Below are positions 51,970 through 61,549 of a DNA stretch of 64,000 nt, piece by piece. Where the stretch lies: NCBI RefSeq assembly GCF_002216065.1, contig NZ_CP022282.1, positions 2,232,001-2,296,000 on the forward strand. Reading direction: 5' to 3'. The translations under genes and the position numbers were made by a program. Origin of the DNA: Chryseobacterium sp. T16E-39 (lineage in GTDB: Bacteria; Bacteroidota; Bacteroidia; Flavobacteriales; Weeksellaceae). The first letter of the stretch is position 1. The number at the start of each line of letters is the position of its first letter. Under the pieces are notes generated by a model, which saw only the letters and a program-made list of their open reading frames with translations, ran no database searches and had not been told where the DNA came from.

Positions 51970-53544
51970 CTAAATAAAAGGATACGCTTTCAACGTAAGG
52001 AATTCTTCAAATTTCTCCGAGAAGATCAATTCATTGAAAAGCTCTTTCGCCAGGTTGAATTTTCCATTTTTAAAACGCTCTTCACCTACATATTTTTCAA
52101 TGGTGTCCATTTCTTCTTTTTCCCATTGAAGAACCATTTCGCGGGTCAGTACTCTGTCATCGATTAATACCGCTTCATTTTTCAGCCACTGCCAGATCTG
52201 GGTGCGTGAAATTTCTGCAGTTGCCGCATCTTCCATCAGGTTATAAATCGCCGCAGCGCCCACTCCCATCAACCAGCTTTCAAGATACAGGATCCCTACA
52301 TTGATATTTTTACGGACTCCTTTTTCACTGATCTCCCCTTTTGGAATTTCCAGCAGATCACTTTCTTTGATCTGATAGTCTACTTTTTTATCAATCTGGT
52401 TGGCTGAAGGCATATATTGATCAAAAATATCTTTTGCTACTGAAACCAGTGCAGGATGGGCAACCCAGGTACCATCATGGCCATTTTTCACTTCCCTTTC
52501 TTTATCTGCTTTTACTTTTTCAAAGGCAGCTGCATTTGCCTGGTCATCATTTTTTATAGGGATCTGTGCTGCCATTCCTCCAATAGCATGTACATTCCGT
52601 TTGTGACAAATCTCAATCACCCTTTTGGAATAGGCTGTCATAAATGGAGAAGTCATCGTCACCTGATCACGGTCAGGAATTATAAATTCAGGAAGGTTTC
52701 TGAACTTTTTAATAAATGAAAAAATATAATCCCACCGTCCACAGTTTAATCCTGAACTATGCTCTTTCAATTCATATAAAATTTCATCGATCTGAAAAGA
52801 TGCAGTGATCGTTTCTATTAAAACTGTTGCTTTAATCGTTCCCCTTGGAATCTGAAGATAATTTTGAGCAAAATCAAAAACTTCATTCCACCAGCGGGCT
52901 TCTTTATAATGTTCCAATTTTGGAAGATAAAAGTAGGGGCCACTTCCCTTTTCCAAAAGCTGTTGGACATTTCTAAAAAAATAAATACCAAAATCAATCA
53001 GCGAACCTGAAGCTTCCTCACCGTTGATCTCAATATGTTTTTCAGGAAGATGAAGGCCTCTTGGACGGATCAACAAAACAGCCGTTTTTTCATTAAGCGT
53101 ATAGGATTTCCCCTGTTCGTTCGTAAAATCTATATTTCTGTTAATTGCATCTGAAAGATTGAGTTGTCCCTCCATGCAGTTCTTCCATGTAGGAGAATTA
53201 CTATCCTCAAAATCCGCCATAAAAGTAGAAGCACCAGAGTTGAGTGCGTTAATAATCATTTTACGGTCTACTGGTCCAGTAATTTCTACCCTGCGATCTA
53301 ACAGATCTTTTGGCAATGGTGAGCATACCCAATTTCCATTTCTGATTTCTTCAGTTTGTGGTAAAAACTTTGGAAGATGTTTCCTGTCAAGATCCAGCTG
53401 AGTTTCTTTTCTTTCTTCTAAAAGATCAAGTCTTTTTGAATTAAAATTTTGATGAAGTTCAATCAGGAACTCAACAAGTTCAGGAGTGAATATCTTTTCA
53501 AACTGGCTCTGAGCCTTTATCTGTAATTGGGTTTTGGTTTCCAT
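51970..53544 (-). CDS. aceB: Malate synthase A
   Basis: Second enzyme of the glyoxylate shunt, condensing glyoxylate and acetyl-CoA to malate. The 524-residue form-A enzyme shows TFMADFEDSNSPTWKN (about 89-104), IRPRGLHLPEKH, KATVLIETITASFQIDEIL (catalytic Glu), RWDYIFSFIK and GGMAAQIPIKND. The -7 element is TATGTTTG (53573-53580) with a 28-base leader; a perfect 14-base palindrome lies at its -33 position, so repression or activation by the divergent ScfR-like regulator is likely. Confidence 0.96.
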   Translation of the reverse strand: METKTQLQIKAQSQFEKIFTPELVEFLIELHQNFNSKRLDLLEERKETQLDLDRKHLPKFLPQTEEIRNGNWVCSPLPKDLLDRRVEITGPVDRKMIINALNSGASTFMADFEDSNSPTWKNCMEGQLNLSDAINRNIDFTNEQGKSYTLNEKTAVLLIRPRGLHLPEKHIEINGEEASGSLIDFGIYFFRNVQQLLEKGSGPYFYLPKLEHYKEARWWNEVFDFAQNYLQIPRGTIKATVLIETITASFQIDEILYELKEHSSGLNCGRWDYIFSFIKKFRNLPEFIIPDRDQVTMTSPFMTAYSKRVIEICHKRNVHAIGGMAAQIPIKNDDQANAAAFEKVKADKEREVKNGHDGTWVAHPALVSVAKDIFDQYMPSANQIDKKVDYQIKESDLLEIPKGEISEKGVRKNINVGILYLESWLMGVGAAAIYNLMEDAATAEISRTQIWQWLKNEAVLIDDRVLTREMVLQWEKEEMDTIEKYVGEERFKNGKFNLAKELFNELIFSEKFEEFLTLKAYPFI

Positions 53545-53572
53545 AACTCATTGATTTTGTGATTTGACATTA

Positions 53573-53580
53573 CAAACATA
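53573..53580 (-). promoter_or_regulatory. -7 element of aceB
   Basis: CAAACATA on the + strand, TATGTTTG on the minus strand, 28 bases upstream of the aceB start. Confidence 0.6.
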
Positions 53581-53599
53581 AATAAAAATTTTCACAATC

Positions 53600-53613
53600 A
53601 GCGAACGTTCGCT
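53600..53613. promoter_or_regulatory. Operator candidate 1 (aceB side)
   Basis: AGCGAACGTTCGCT, a perfect 14-base palindrome, 19 bases upstream of the aceB -7 element, where -33 contacts occur. Confidence 0.6.
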
Positions 53614-53634
53614 AATTATTTTAAAAAATTATTA

Positions 53635-53648
53635 TGCGAATAATCGCA
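53635..53648. promoter_or_regulatory. Operator candidate 2 (regulator side)
   Basis: TGCGA-ATAA-TCGCA inverted repeat with the same GCGA half-site logic, ten bases upstream of the regulator's -7 element (53659-53666). It suggests autoregulation. Confidence 0.5.
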
Positions 53649-53658
53649 ATCAATTATT

Positions 53659-53666
53659 TATATTTG
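53659..53666 (+). promoter_or_regulatory. -7 element of the ScfR-like regulator
   Basis: TATATTTG, four bases before the ATG at 53671. A leaderless mRNA is predicted. Confidence 0.6.
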
Positions 53667-53670
53667 AGTA

Positions 53671-55155
53671 ATGAATCCAGAGAGCGACTTTATCAAAACA
53701 GTATTCGGACTAAAACTGAAACAGCAGAGGCAAAAGAAAAATTGGTCTCTGCAGGACCTTGCTGTAAAGACGGGTTTATCAAAATCTTATCTCAACGAAA
53801 TTGAGAATGGAAAAAAATATCCAAAACATGATAAAATTATCCAGCTTTCAGAATCCCTGAATTGCACATTCGACGATCTGGTATCAACCAAACTGGATAA
53901 GAGCCTTGCTCCGTTCAATGAAATTTTACAGTCTGATTTCTTCAAAGAAGTTCCGTTAGAGCTTTTCGGTATTAATAAAAATAATCTCATCAGTATTATC
54001 AGTGATGCCCCTAAAAAAGTAACTGCTTTCATTAATGCATTGATTGAGATTTCTCAGAACTATAATTTAGGAAAGGAACGCTTCTATTTTGCTGTATTGC
54101 GTTCTTTTCAGGAACTTTATGACAATTACTTTCCTGACATTGAGGAAAAAGTCCAATCGTTTGCACACGAATATCAATTAGAATTGAACAAGACCCTAAA
54201 ACCTGAAGTTTTAGAACATATCCTTATTGAAAAGCTGAATTACACTATTCAGTCCAGAGACTTTGAACCTTATGGGACTTCCACCCATCTCCGTTCATTA
54301 TTCATTCCTGAAAAAAAGCTCCTGCTGCTTAATGTTAAGCTTGAAAGAGATCAAAAAACCTTTATTCTGGCAAAGGAGATAGGATTTAATGTTTTAGAAT
54401 TAAAAAACCGTCCAACGACTTATTCATGGCTGGATTTTGGAAGTTTTGAGGAAATTTTAAATAATTTTTATGCCTCTTATTTTGCGGGTGCTCTACTCAT
54501 ATCAAAAAGGCAGATCATTGAAAATACTTCCGACTTTTTCTTGCAAAACACCTGGAAGCCTAAAAATTTTACCGAACTCATTGAACGCTTTACAGATTCT
54601 CCGGAAACATTTTATTACAGACTTACTAATATCCTTTCATCAGAACTGGGTATTAAAGACCTGTTTTATCTGTGTCTGGTTAAAAAGAAAGGTTCAGATA
54701 AAATTCAGATATTAAAGGAATTACACCTTAACCATCAGCAGGCCCCTCACGCCAATGCCATGAACGAGCATTACTGCAGAAGATGGATCGCTGTTAAAAA
54801 CCTTCAGGACCTGAAAGAAAATGAAACCCTTACCGACGCCCAGATCTCCCATTATAAAGATCAGGGAATAAGTTATCTGGTTATTTCCACTTCTCAGAAA
54901 AATCCGTTTTCAGACGGCAGCAACAGAAGTTATTGCCTTGGGATTTTATTGAATACCCAAACAATAAAGAAAATAAATTTCATCAAATCACCAAGCTTGC
55001 CAACCATCAATGTAGGGGTAACCTGCGAATCCTGCAGCATTGCTGATTGTGACGTCCGACAGGCACCACCCGTTCGGCTGGAAAAAGAGTATTTTAATCA
55101 AAGTATGAAAAACTCTATCGAAAAAATCCGAAAAGAAATCGAATCTGAAAACTAA
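53671..55155 (+). CDS. XRE/ScfR-type regulator of the glyoxylate shunt
   Basis: A 494-residue regulator: N-terminal Cro/CI helix-turn-helix (LKQQRQKKNWSLQDLAVKTG...SKSYLNEIENGKKYP, about 15-50), a long middle domain of the ImmA/IrrE-like and acyl-regulator type, and a C-terminal cysteine-rich motif CESCSIADCDVRQAPP (about 451-466). This is the architecture of short-chain fatty acyl regulators such as RamB, which control aceA/aceB in other bacteria. It is divergent from aceB, with paired palindromes between. I infer that it senses an acyl-CoA or acetate-derived signal. Confidence 0.85.
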   Translation: MNPESDFIKTVFGLKLKQQRQKKNWSLQDLAVKTGLSKSYLNEIENGKKYPKHDKIIQLSESLNCTFDDLVSTKLDKSLAPFNEILQSDFFKEVPLELFGINKNNLISIISDAPKKVTAFINALIEISQNYNLGKERFYFAVLRSFQELYDNYFPDIEEKVQSFAHEYQLELNKTLKPEVLEHILIEKLNYTIQSRDFEPYGTSTHLRSLFIPEKKLLLLNVKLERDQKTFILAKEIGFNVLELKNRPTTYSWLDFGSFEEILNNFYASYFAGALLISKRQIIENTSDFFLQNTWKPKNFTELIERFTDSPETFYYRLTNILSSELGIKDLFYLCLVKKKGSDKIQILKELHLNHQQAPHANAMNEHYCRRWIAVKNLQDLKENETLTDAQISHYKDQGISYLVISTSQKNPFSDGSNRSYCLGILLNTQTIKKINFIKSPSLPTINVGVTCESCSIADCDVRQAPPVRLEKEYFNQSMKNSIEKIRKEIESEN

Positions 55156-55241
55156 GAAAAGTACTCCCTATTACTTAAACTTTCAACTTTCAATTCTCCC
55201 CCTTTCAACTAATACCCCTATATTAGTTATAAAAACCACAA

Positions 55242-55895
55242 ATGATTCTCGACCTTCTTTTTCCCAACCGTTGCATCCACTGCAACCGGATTATCGATGC
55301 CGACCTATTGGTGTGTGAGATCTGCTTTGAACACATTCATTTCACTCATTACGACTATTTTAATGAAAATATTATTAAAGAAAAATGCAAATTGTTATTC
55401 CCGGTAGAAAACACCTATGCTCTGATGCGGTTCGAAGAAAAAAGTTTAAGCCGAAAAATCATCCATGAGCTGAAATACAGAAATCGTGAAAAGACCGGGA
55501 AAATTCTGGCAGATTGGACAACCGAAAATCTGAATTTTTATGATCAAAAACCAGACCTGTTAGTAAGCGTACCGCTTCATCCCAAGAAACAAAAAGAAAG
55601 AGGCTACAATCAGTTACATCTCTTTACGGAAACGCTGTCTGAATATTACAGAATTCCATTTGATCATGACTTAATTAAAAGAAATCATTATTCAAAAGCC
55701 CAGGCATTAAAGGACAAAAAACATCGTTTAAAAAATGACAATATATTTTCAATAACCCGGAATATTTCAGGAAAGCATATTCTTCTGATCGATGATGTCT
55801 TCACTACCGGAAACACCGTCGCTACCATTGCATGGGAAATCTTAAATGTGGGAGACAATAAAGTGAGTGTTTTGGTGATGGCTGTAGATTATTAG
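55242..55895 (+). CDS. ComF family phosphoribosyltransferase-like protein
   Basis: A 217-residue ComF protein: N-terminal zinc finger (CIHC...CEIC, about 9-28) and a type I phosphoribosyltransferase domain with VSVPLHPKKQKERGYNQLHLF and the PRPP loop LLIDDVFTTGNTVAT (about 186-200). ComF is needed for DNA uptake in naturally competent bacteria, with an unclear catalytic role. It lies downstream of the regulator, but 86 bases and a repeat-like stretch (TTTCAACTTTCAATTCTCC) separate them, so a common transcript is uncertain. Confidence 0.9.
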   Translation: MILDLLFPNRCIHCNRIIDADLLVCEICFEHIHFTHYDYFNENIIKEKCKLLFPVENTYALMRFEEKSLSRKIIHELKYRNREKTGKILADWTTENLNFYDQKPDLLVSVPLHPKKQKERGYNQLHLFTETLSEYYRIPFDHDLIKRNHYSKAQALKDKKHRLKNDNIFSITRNISGKHILLIDDVFTTGNTVATIAWEILNVGDNKVSVLVMAVDY

Positions 55896-56098
55896 GGAGT
55901 TGAAAATTGAAAGGGGAAAGTTGAAAGTAAGAAATATGTGTGTAGAAAAAATAACCCATAACCCATAACTCATAATTCATAACTAATAATTCATAACTAA
56001 TAATTCATAACTAATAACTAATAACTAATAACTAATAACTAATAACTCATAACTCACACCCTTTCATTTTCAACTTTCAACTCTCCATTTTCAATTTT
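55896..56098. repeat. ATAACTA-type microsatellite between inverted GTTGAAA arms
   Basis: Left arm 55898-55928 (GTTGAAAATTGAAAGGGGAA...) and right arm about 56064-56096 are near-perfect inverted repeats. Between them lies an array of ATAACTA/ATAATTCAT units (55951-56056). A third arm-like copy is at 55176-55215, before comF. No gene is seen. Confidence 0.75.
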
Positions 56099-56129
56099 TT
56101 TTTATAATTTCCCCACTAAACTAATATTT

Positions 56130-56813
56130 ATGAAAAACCTGCTTCTGCTGCATGGTGCATTAGGACATACCGATTTATTCAATCCTTATCAGCAAGAACT
56201 GTCAAAACATTTTAATGTACACACCCCTCTATTTTCGGGACATGGAAATACTGCAATTCCCGACGAAGGCATTAGCATAGAAAAATACATTCAGGAACTG
56301 ACCGAATATTGCGAACATGAAAAATTAAATGATGTTTATATTTTCGGCCATAGCATGGGAGGCTATGTCGGCCTCTGTTATGCATTACAGTACCCCGAAA
56401 ATACTAATTCGGTATTAACGTTGGGAACAAAGTTCAACTGGACGGAAGAACAGGCTTTAAAAGAAAGCAAAATGCTTGATCCTGAGACAATTCTTTCAAA
56501 AATCCCGAAATATGCAGAACAACTGGAAACTCAACACGGTTCCCAATGGAAAAAACTCCTGCCTTCCATCGCCGGAATGATGGTTTCTCTGGGTAAAAAT
56601 CCACCGCTACATTCAGAGACTTTAAAACAGTTGACAGTCCCTGTTCAGGTAATGGTAGGAGATAAAGACAATATGGTAACCATAGAAGAAACGATACAAA
56701 CCTATCGGGATATTCCTAATGCACGACTATCCATCCTTCCGGATACTAAGCATCCAATGGACAAAATTCGTCCAACTCTATTAACTGAAATTATGAAAGA
56801 TTTCTGGAATTGA
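56130..56813 (+). CDS. Alpha/beta hydrolase
   Basis: A 227-residue single-domain serine hydrolase. The oxyanion/nucleophile elbow is FGHSMGGYVGL (Ser about 74), with acid candidate in MVGDKDNMV (about 183-191) and His in DTKHPMDK (about 211). LLLHGALGHTDLF forms the N-terminal oxyanion strand. There is no signal peptide. The substrate cannot be predicted (esterase, carboxylesterase or C-C hydrolase). It faces upp, with the two stops seven bases apart. Confidence 0.88.
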   Translation: MKNLLLLHGALGHTDLFNPYQQELSKHFNVHTPLFSGHGNTAIPDEGISIEKYIQELTEYCEHEKLNDVYIFGHSMGGYVGLCYALQYPENTNSVLTLGTKFNWTEEQALKESKMLDPETILSKIPKYAEQLETQHGSQWKKLLPSIAGMMVSLGKNPPLHSETLKQLTVPVQVMVGDKDNMVTIEETIQTYRDIPNARLSILPDTKHPMDKIRPTLLTEIMKDFWN

Positions 56814-56820
56814 TAAAGGT

Positions 56821-57471
56821 TTATCTCTGTAGTTTTTCACCGTAGCTTAAATCTCCGGCATCTCCTAATCCTGGAGTAATATACCCTTTAGAGGTCAGTT
56901 GATCATCAATTGCCCCCACCCATATTTTTGCTTCAGGATAGGCTTTTTCAATAGTTTCAACCCCTTGTTTTGAAGCAATTGCTGCTACAATATGCAATTG
57001 AGTAGGTGTCCCGTGTGTTAATAAGTCCTTGATCGCCTCAATTAAAGAAGCTCCGGTAGCCAGCATTGGATCTCCGACAATTAAAGGTCTGCCTTCAATG
57101 CTTGGACAGGTTAGATAATCCTGCTTGATTGAAAAATAATCGTTCGCATCATGTTTTCTATAAGCCGCTACAAAACCACAATCTGCTTTGTCTAAATAAT
57201 TTAAAATTCCCTGAAACAATGGGACTCCAGCTCTTAATATGGTTGTAATAACCGGCTGAACTGCGATTTCTCTTACTTTTATCGTATCTAATGGAGTTTG
57301 AATTTCCACTTCTCTCTGCTCTAAATCTTTACTGATCTCAAAGGCTGCAATTTCTCCGATACGTTCCATATTTCTACGAAACCTTAGTCTATCATGTTGA
57401 ACCTCAACGTTACGAAGTTCGTTAATCCATTCATTGACAAGAGAAAAGTTTTCTGATAAAATAGTAAGCAT
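56821..57471 (-). CDS. upp: Uracil phosphoribosyltransferase
   Basis: Pyrimidine salvage enzyme making UMP from uracil and PRPP. The 216-residue protein has the PRPP loop PLIVGDPMLATGASL (about 129-143), TTILRAGVPLFQGIL (about 75-89) and the C-terminal uracil-binding region YITPGLGDAGDLSYG. It is cytosolic. The -7 element TAATTTTG (57514-57521) lies 42 bases upstream. Confidence 0.95.
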   Translation of the reverse strand: MLTILSENFSLVNEWINELRNVEVQHDRLRFRRNMERIGEIAAFEISKDLEQREVEIQTPLDTIKVREIAVQPVITTILRAGVPLFQGILNYLDKADCGFVAAYRKHDANDYFSIKQDYLTCPSIEGRPLIVGDPMLATGASLIEAIKDLLTHGTPTQLHIVAAIASKQGVETIEKAYPEAKIWVGAIDDQLTSKGYITPGLGDAGDLSYGEKLQR

Positions 57472-57513
57472 GAATTTTAAATTTTATTTAGAGTTGATCG
57501 AGTATAACCCTGG

Positions 57514-57521
57514 CAAAATTA
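57514..57521 (-). promoter_or_regulatory. -7 element of upp
   Basis: CAAAATTA on the + strand, TAATTTTG on the minus strand, 42 bases from the upp start. Confidence 0.5.
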
Positions 57522-57614
57522 CAATTAAAAATTGAAATCGAAATGTTGAATCTAAAGAGAAATGAAGTATATTTATGAAAGTTTCCCTATCCGTTTCCAC
57601 ATAAAATATACCGA

Positions 57615-60600
57615 ATGATGAAAAGCTTAATTTTAGGCAAAATAGCTCCCGAATTTTTAAAAGAAGAAACCCTTCCTGAGCTATTAGCACCCATTTTTGA
57701 AAAATATAAAACTAAGACAGCATTTATATTTAATGATAAAAATTTGTCTTACGAACAACTTAATAACTGGAGTAATGCGATCGCTTTACAACTTCAGGCT
57801 GAGGGAGTACAGCCCGGTGATTGTGTCGGAGTTTGGTATCCCCGAAGTATGGAACTTCCCGTGGCTATTCTAGGAATATTAAAAGCAGGAGCTTCCTATA
57901 TTCCATTGGATAGAGAAATGCCTGAAGACCGGATAAAAAAGGTTTTTACGGACATTCAGGTAAAAACCTATTTCTCAGATACTGATACAGGCATCCATTG
58001 TCGACCACTCACAATTGCTCCACAACCTTTGGAAACTGTTCCGGCACCACAAAATAATACAACACCCGACCAATGGGCCTATGTATTATTTACCTCCGGA
58101 AGCACTGGAAACCCTAAAGGAATTCCCATTTCACACAGAAATATATGCCACCTTATACGTTCTGAAGAAGATTTTATCGGAATAAAAGATACGGACATCG
58201 TATATCAGGGGTTTTCTGTGTCATTTGATATGTGGTGTGAAGAGGTATGGATAAGTCTTTTTTCGGGAGCAACCATCTGGATCGCAGATGCTCTTACCGT
58301 AAAAGCAATTGATGAATTAAGTGATGTTCTCACTAAAAATAAAATAACAGTTCTACATGCCGTTCCCAGTATCTTAGCCATTATTGATGAAGTTCCATCC
58401 ATAAGAATTATCAATACAGGAGGAGAGGCATGCACTAGACAGGTTCAGGAAAAATGGGCACAACCTTACCGGGCATTCATCAACAGCTATGGGCCCACGG
58501 AAACAACAGTGTCTTCAAATATGGCTAAACTTACAGATAAAGATGAACTGACCATAGGCCACCCATTACCTAATTATCATATTGCAATCGTTGATGAACA
58601 TTTAAATATTGTTTCGAGAGGAGAACGAGGAGAAATGATTATTTCAGGGCCTGGAGTAAGCAACGGCTATTTTAACTTACCTGAATTAACAAAGGAAAAG
58701 TTCATTACTAATCCATTTTCAGAACTTCCGGGAGATATGATTTATAAAACCGGAGATGCAGTTGTTATCAGAGAAGACGGATTTATAGATTTCCAGGGAA
58801 GAATAGATGATCAGATCAAACTCCGGGGGTATAGAATAGAGCTTGGTGAAATAGAAACCCGTCTTAATCAGCTTCCAGGTGTTTCTTCAGCTGCAGTTGC
58901 AGTAAAAGAAGATGCTAATGGACAAGGACAACTTGTGGGATACACAATGATGAGTGATGATGTATCATTTGACGAAAATACCATGCGTAAAGAACTGGCA
59001 AAATTTCTGGCTCCTTACATGGTTCCCATTTCAATCATCAAAATGAAAGAAATGCCCCGCATGCCGAGTGGAAAAATCGACCGAAAAAAGCTACCTCTTC
59101 CGGACAGCTTCACAAGCCATCAGGAAAATGAAAATATAGAAATAAACCCTGAAGCCACAGTTGAGGAAAAACTTTTGCAAACGCTTCAATGGGTATTCCC
59201 GGGAAAAGAGATCCACCTGAATCAGGATTTCTTCACCGACCTGGGCGGCCACTCTCTACTTGCAGCTACTCTCATCTCTCATTTGAGACAGAAAGCAGGA
59301 ATTCCCTATGCGTCCTTAAAAGACATTTATGAAAACAGACCACTTTCTGCCTATGCAGACTGCCTAAAAAATAAACAACTACAGGAAACCTCTGAACAGG
59401 AGCCTTTTACAAGAGTTTCAACATTTCAATATTATGCCTGTAATTTTGCCCAGACTCTTTCCCTCATGGCCGTTTTTGCATTGCTGAGTGTTCAGATATT
59501 TTTTCCTTATTTAAGTTATTATTATTTCCAGCTCAACGGCTATGGAACCTGGCTTGCCTTATTAAGCGCCATGCTTCTCTATACATTGATACCTCCGGTT
59601 TATTCTATTATAATTCTTTTAACAAAATGGCTGATTATCGGAAAAATCAAAGAAGGAGACTACCCTCTCTGGGGCTGGTATTACTTCAGATGGTGGCTTT
59701 GGAAAACCATAAAAAGACTTATGCCTTCAGAATTTATCGTTGAGACGCCTTTATATCCTAAATATTTAAAACTATTAGGGGTAAACGTTCACCCCAGCGC
59801 ACAGCTCAGTCTTTTGCCTATCGCTGCTGAAGATCTGGTTACCATCGATAAAAATGTAACCACAAGCTCGGGATGCAGTATCGATAATGCTTCTGTTGAA
59901 AATGGCCTTCTTAAAATCAGAAAAGTACACATTAAAGCCCATGCCTATCTTGGTTCTTCAGCTATTGTATGTGGTGACACCGTTATTGAAGAATTCGGAG
60001 AACTCCAGGATCTAAGCTGCCTGAATGCAGGAAAAACAATCAGACACGGAGAAGTTTGGGATGGCAGCCCAGCGGAAAAGATCAGAACAAAAAGCAGTGA
60101 AGAGGTAAAGATCCCACAACTTGTTTCTTCTGCCAAAAGAAACAGATATGCTTTCTTTTATGCCTGCTCTTTATTCTTTTTTCCACTTCTCATTGTTTTA
60201 CCCTTAGCACCAACATTATATACCCTTTATTATCTTGATGATCAATCGGCAGATTATAATTTCTATTACCTGTGGCAGGCTCCTATACTTTCCACGATTT
60301 ACATTCTATTATTTATCGGCGTTGTAAGTATTATCACAAGATGCCTTCAATATAATATGAAACCGGGAGTATACCCTGTTTATAGCTTCATGTACTATAG
60401 AAAATGGGTCAAAGATCAGATATTCAACCTAGCACTTACGGTAGTACATCCTCTTTTCGCGTCTATTTATATCAGCAAGTTCTACAAAATGATGGGGGCC
60501 AAAGTTGGTAAAAACTCAGAAATTTCCACTGCCAGCGACGTTTCTCACAACCTTCTGGAAATTGGCGAAGGCTCATTTATTGCTGATGCTGTGATCCTTG

Positions 60601-61535
60601 GCGAACACGATGTAAGAAATGAAAAATTAATCCTTGCAAAAACGAAAATCGGAAACAATAGCTTTGTAGGGAACAGTGGACTCATTCCGCAGGGATATGA
60701 ATTAAATGACAATATGCTGATTGGAGTACTAAGCAAAGCTCCGAGTGAAGAACAATTAAAAAACGCATCAGAAAAAGACTGGTTCGGATCTCCACCTATA
60801 GGGCTTCCTACAAGACAAAAGTCAGATGGCTTTAAGGACAGTCTTACTTACAATCCTTCTTTTGGACTTAAAATAGCCAGAGGACTTGTTGAGGGAATAA
60901 GGATTATTCTTCCGCAAACCGTCATTATTATCTGCAGTGTATTATTTATTGCATACACCAGCAATTATCTTGAAGGAAGAATTCATCATTTAATCCTCTT
61001 CGCTCCCTTTTATTATTTAGGAATTGTCGCCTTGCCTTCTTTTTTCTTTATGGTATTGCTTAAGTGGATTCTGGTTGGAAAATACAAGAAAACAGAAATG
61101 CCAATGTATAGCCTAAAAGTTTGGTTAAGCGAAGGTATCACTACAGTTTATGAAGCACTCCCCGTATTATTCTTTTTAGACTTTTTACGTGGAACAATGT
61201 GGCTACCTTTTTTCATGAGATTCCTGGGTGTGAAGATTGGTAAAAGAGTATGGCTCAACACAACTGATATTACAGAATATGATATGGTAACTATTGGCGA
61301 CGAAGCTATGCTTAATGAGGACTGCGGACCACAAACTCACCTTTTTGAAGATAGGATAATGAAAGTTGGAAGTGTGAAAATCGGAAAACGAACAACTATT
61401 AACTCGAGAACAATTATTCTATACGATACTGAAATTGGGGACGATGTAAATATCGATGCACTCTCTCTGATCATGAAAGGTGAGGTTCTCTCAGATAATA
61501 CATCCTGGCATGGAAGTCCAATAAGAGGTAAATAA
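57615..61535 (+). CDS. Pls/PosA-type single-module NRPS (poly-amino-acid synthetase candidate)
   Basis: A 1306-residue protein with an adenylation domain (about 20-495; A3 LFTSGSTGNPKG 159-170, YGPTE 292-296, GYRIELGE 405-412, GK at 486-487), a carrier domain (about 515-585; LGGHSL, Ser 547), then pairs of membrane helices at about 609-675, 845-910 and 1085-1150, alternating with three left-handed beta-helix domains (about 716-825, 955-1050, 1190-1306). There is no condensation or thioesterase domain. This is the layout and length of epsilon-poly-L-lysine synthetase (Pls). The A-domain A4 core reads FDMWCEE, with an acidic residue at the GrsA-239 position (E209), compatible with a basic amino acid. 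The GNAT gene follows after 14 bases. Confidence 0.88.
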   Translation: MMKSLILGKIAPEFLKEETLPELLAPIFEKYKTKTAFIFNDKNLSYEQLNNWSNAIALQLQAEGVQPGDCVGVWYPRSMELPVAILGILKAGASYIPLDREMPEDRIKKVFTDIQVKTYFSDTDTGIHCRPLTIAPQPLETVPAPQNNTTPDQWAYVLFTSGSTGNPKGIPISHRNICHLIRSEEDFIGIKDTDIVYQGFSVSFDMWCEEVWISLFSGATIWIADALTVKAIDELSDVLTKNKITVLHAVPSILAIIDEVPSIRIINTGGEACTRQVQEKWAQPYRAFINSYGPTETTVSSNMAKLTDKDELTIGHPLPNYHIAIVDEHLNIVSRGERGEMIISGPGVSNGYFNLPELTKEKFITNPFSELPGDMIYKTGDAVVIREDGFIDFQGRIDDQIKLRGYRIELGEIETRLNQLPGVSSAAVAVKEDANGQGQLVGYTMMSDDVSFDENTMRKELAKFLAPYMVPISIIKMKEMPRMPSGKIDRKKLPLPDSFTSHQENENIEINPEATVEEKLLQTLQWVFPGKEIHLNQDFFTDLGGHSLLAATLISHLRQKAGIPYASLKDIYENRPLSAYADCLKNKQLQETSEQEPFTRVSTFQYYACNFAQTLSLMAVFALLSVQIFFPYLSYYYFQLNGYGTWLALLSAMLLYTLIPPVYSIIILLTKWLIIGKIKEGDYPLWGWYYFRWWLWKTIKRLMPSEFIVETPLYPKYLKLLGVNVHPSAQLSLLPIAAEDLVTIDKNVTTSSGCSIDNASVENGLLKIRKVHIKAHAYLGSSAIVCGDTVIEEFGELQDLSCLNAGKTIRHGEVWDGSPAEKIRTKSSEEVKIPQLVSSAKRNRYAFFYACSLFFFPLLIVLPLAPTLYTLYYLDDQSADYNFYYLWQAPILSTIYILLFIGVVSIITRCLQYNMKPGVYPVYSFMYYRKWVKDQIFNLALTVVHPLFASIYISKFYKMMGAKVGKNSEISTASDVSHNLLEIGEGSFIADAVILGEHDVRNEKLILAKTKIGNNSFVGNSGLIPQGYELNDNMLIGVLSKAPSEEQLKNASEKDWFGSPPIGLPTRQKSDGFKDSLTYNPSFGLKIARGLVEGIRIILPQTVIIICSVLFIAYTSNYLEGRIHHLILFAPFYYLGIVALPSFFFMVLLKWILVGKYKKTEMPMYSLKVWLSEGITTVYEALPVLFFLDFLRGTMWLPFFMRFLGVKIGKRVWLNTTDITEYDMVTIGDEAMLNEDCGPQTHLFEDRIMKVGSVKIGKRTTINSRTIILYDTEIGDDVNIDALSLIMKGEVLSDNTSWHGSPIRGK

Positions 61536-61549
61536 TAAAAATATAAATC

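Noticed and set aside
55951..56056. ATAACTA array considered as CRISPR or origin iterons
   Set aside because: The units are 7-9 bases, imperfect and AT-only in character, with no DnaA boxes or replication genes nearby.
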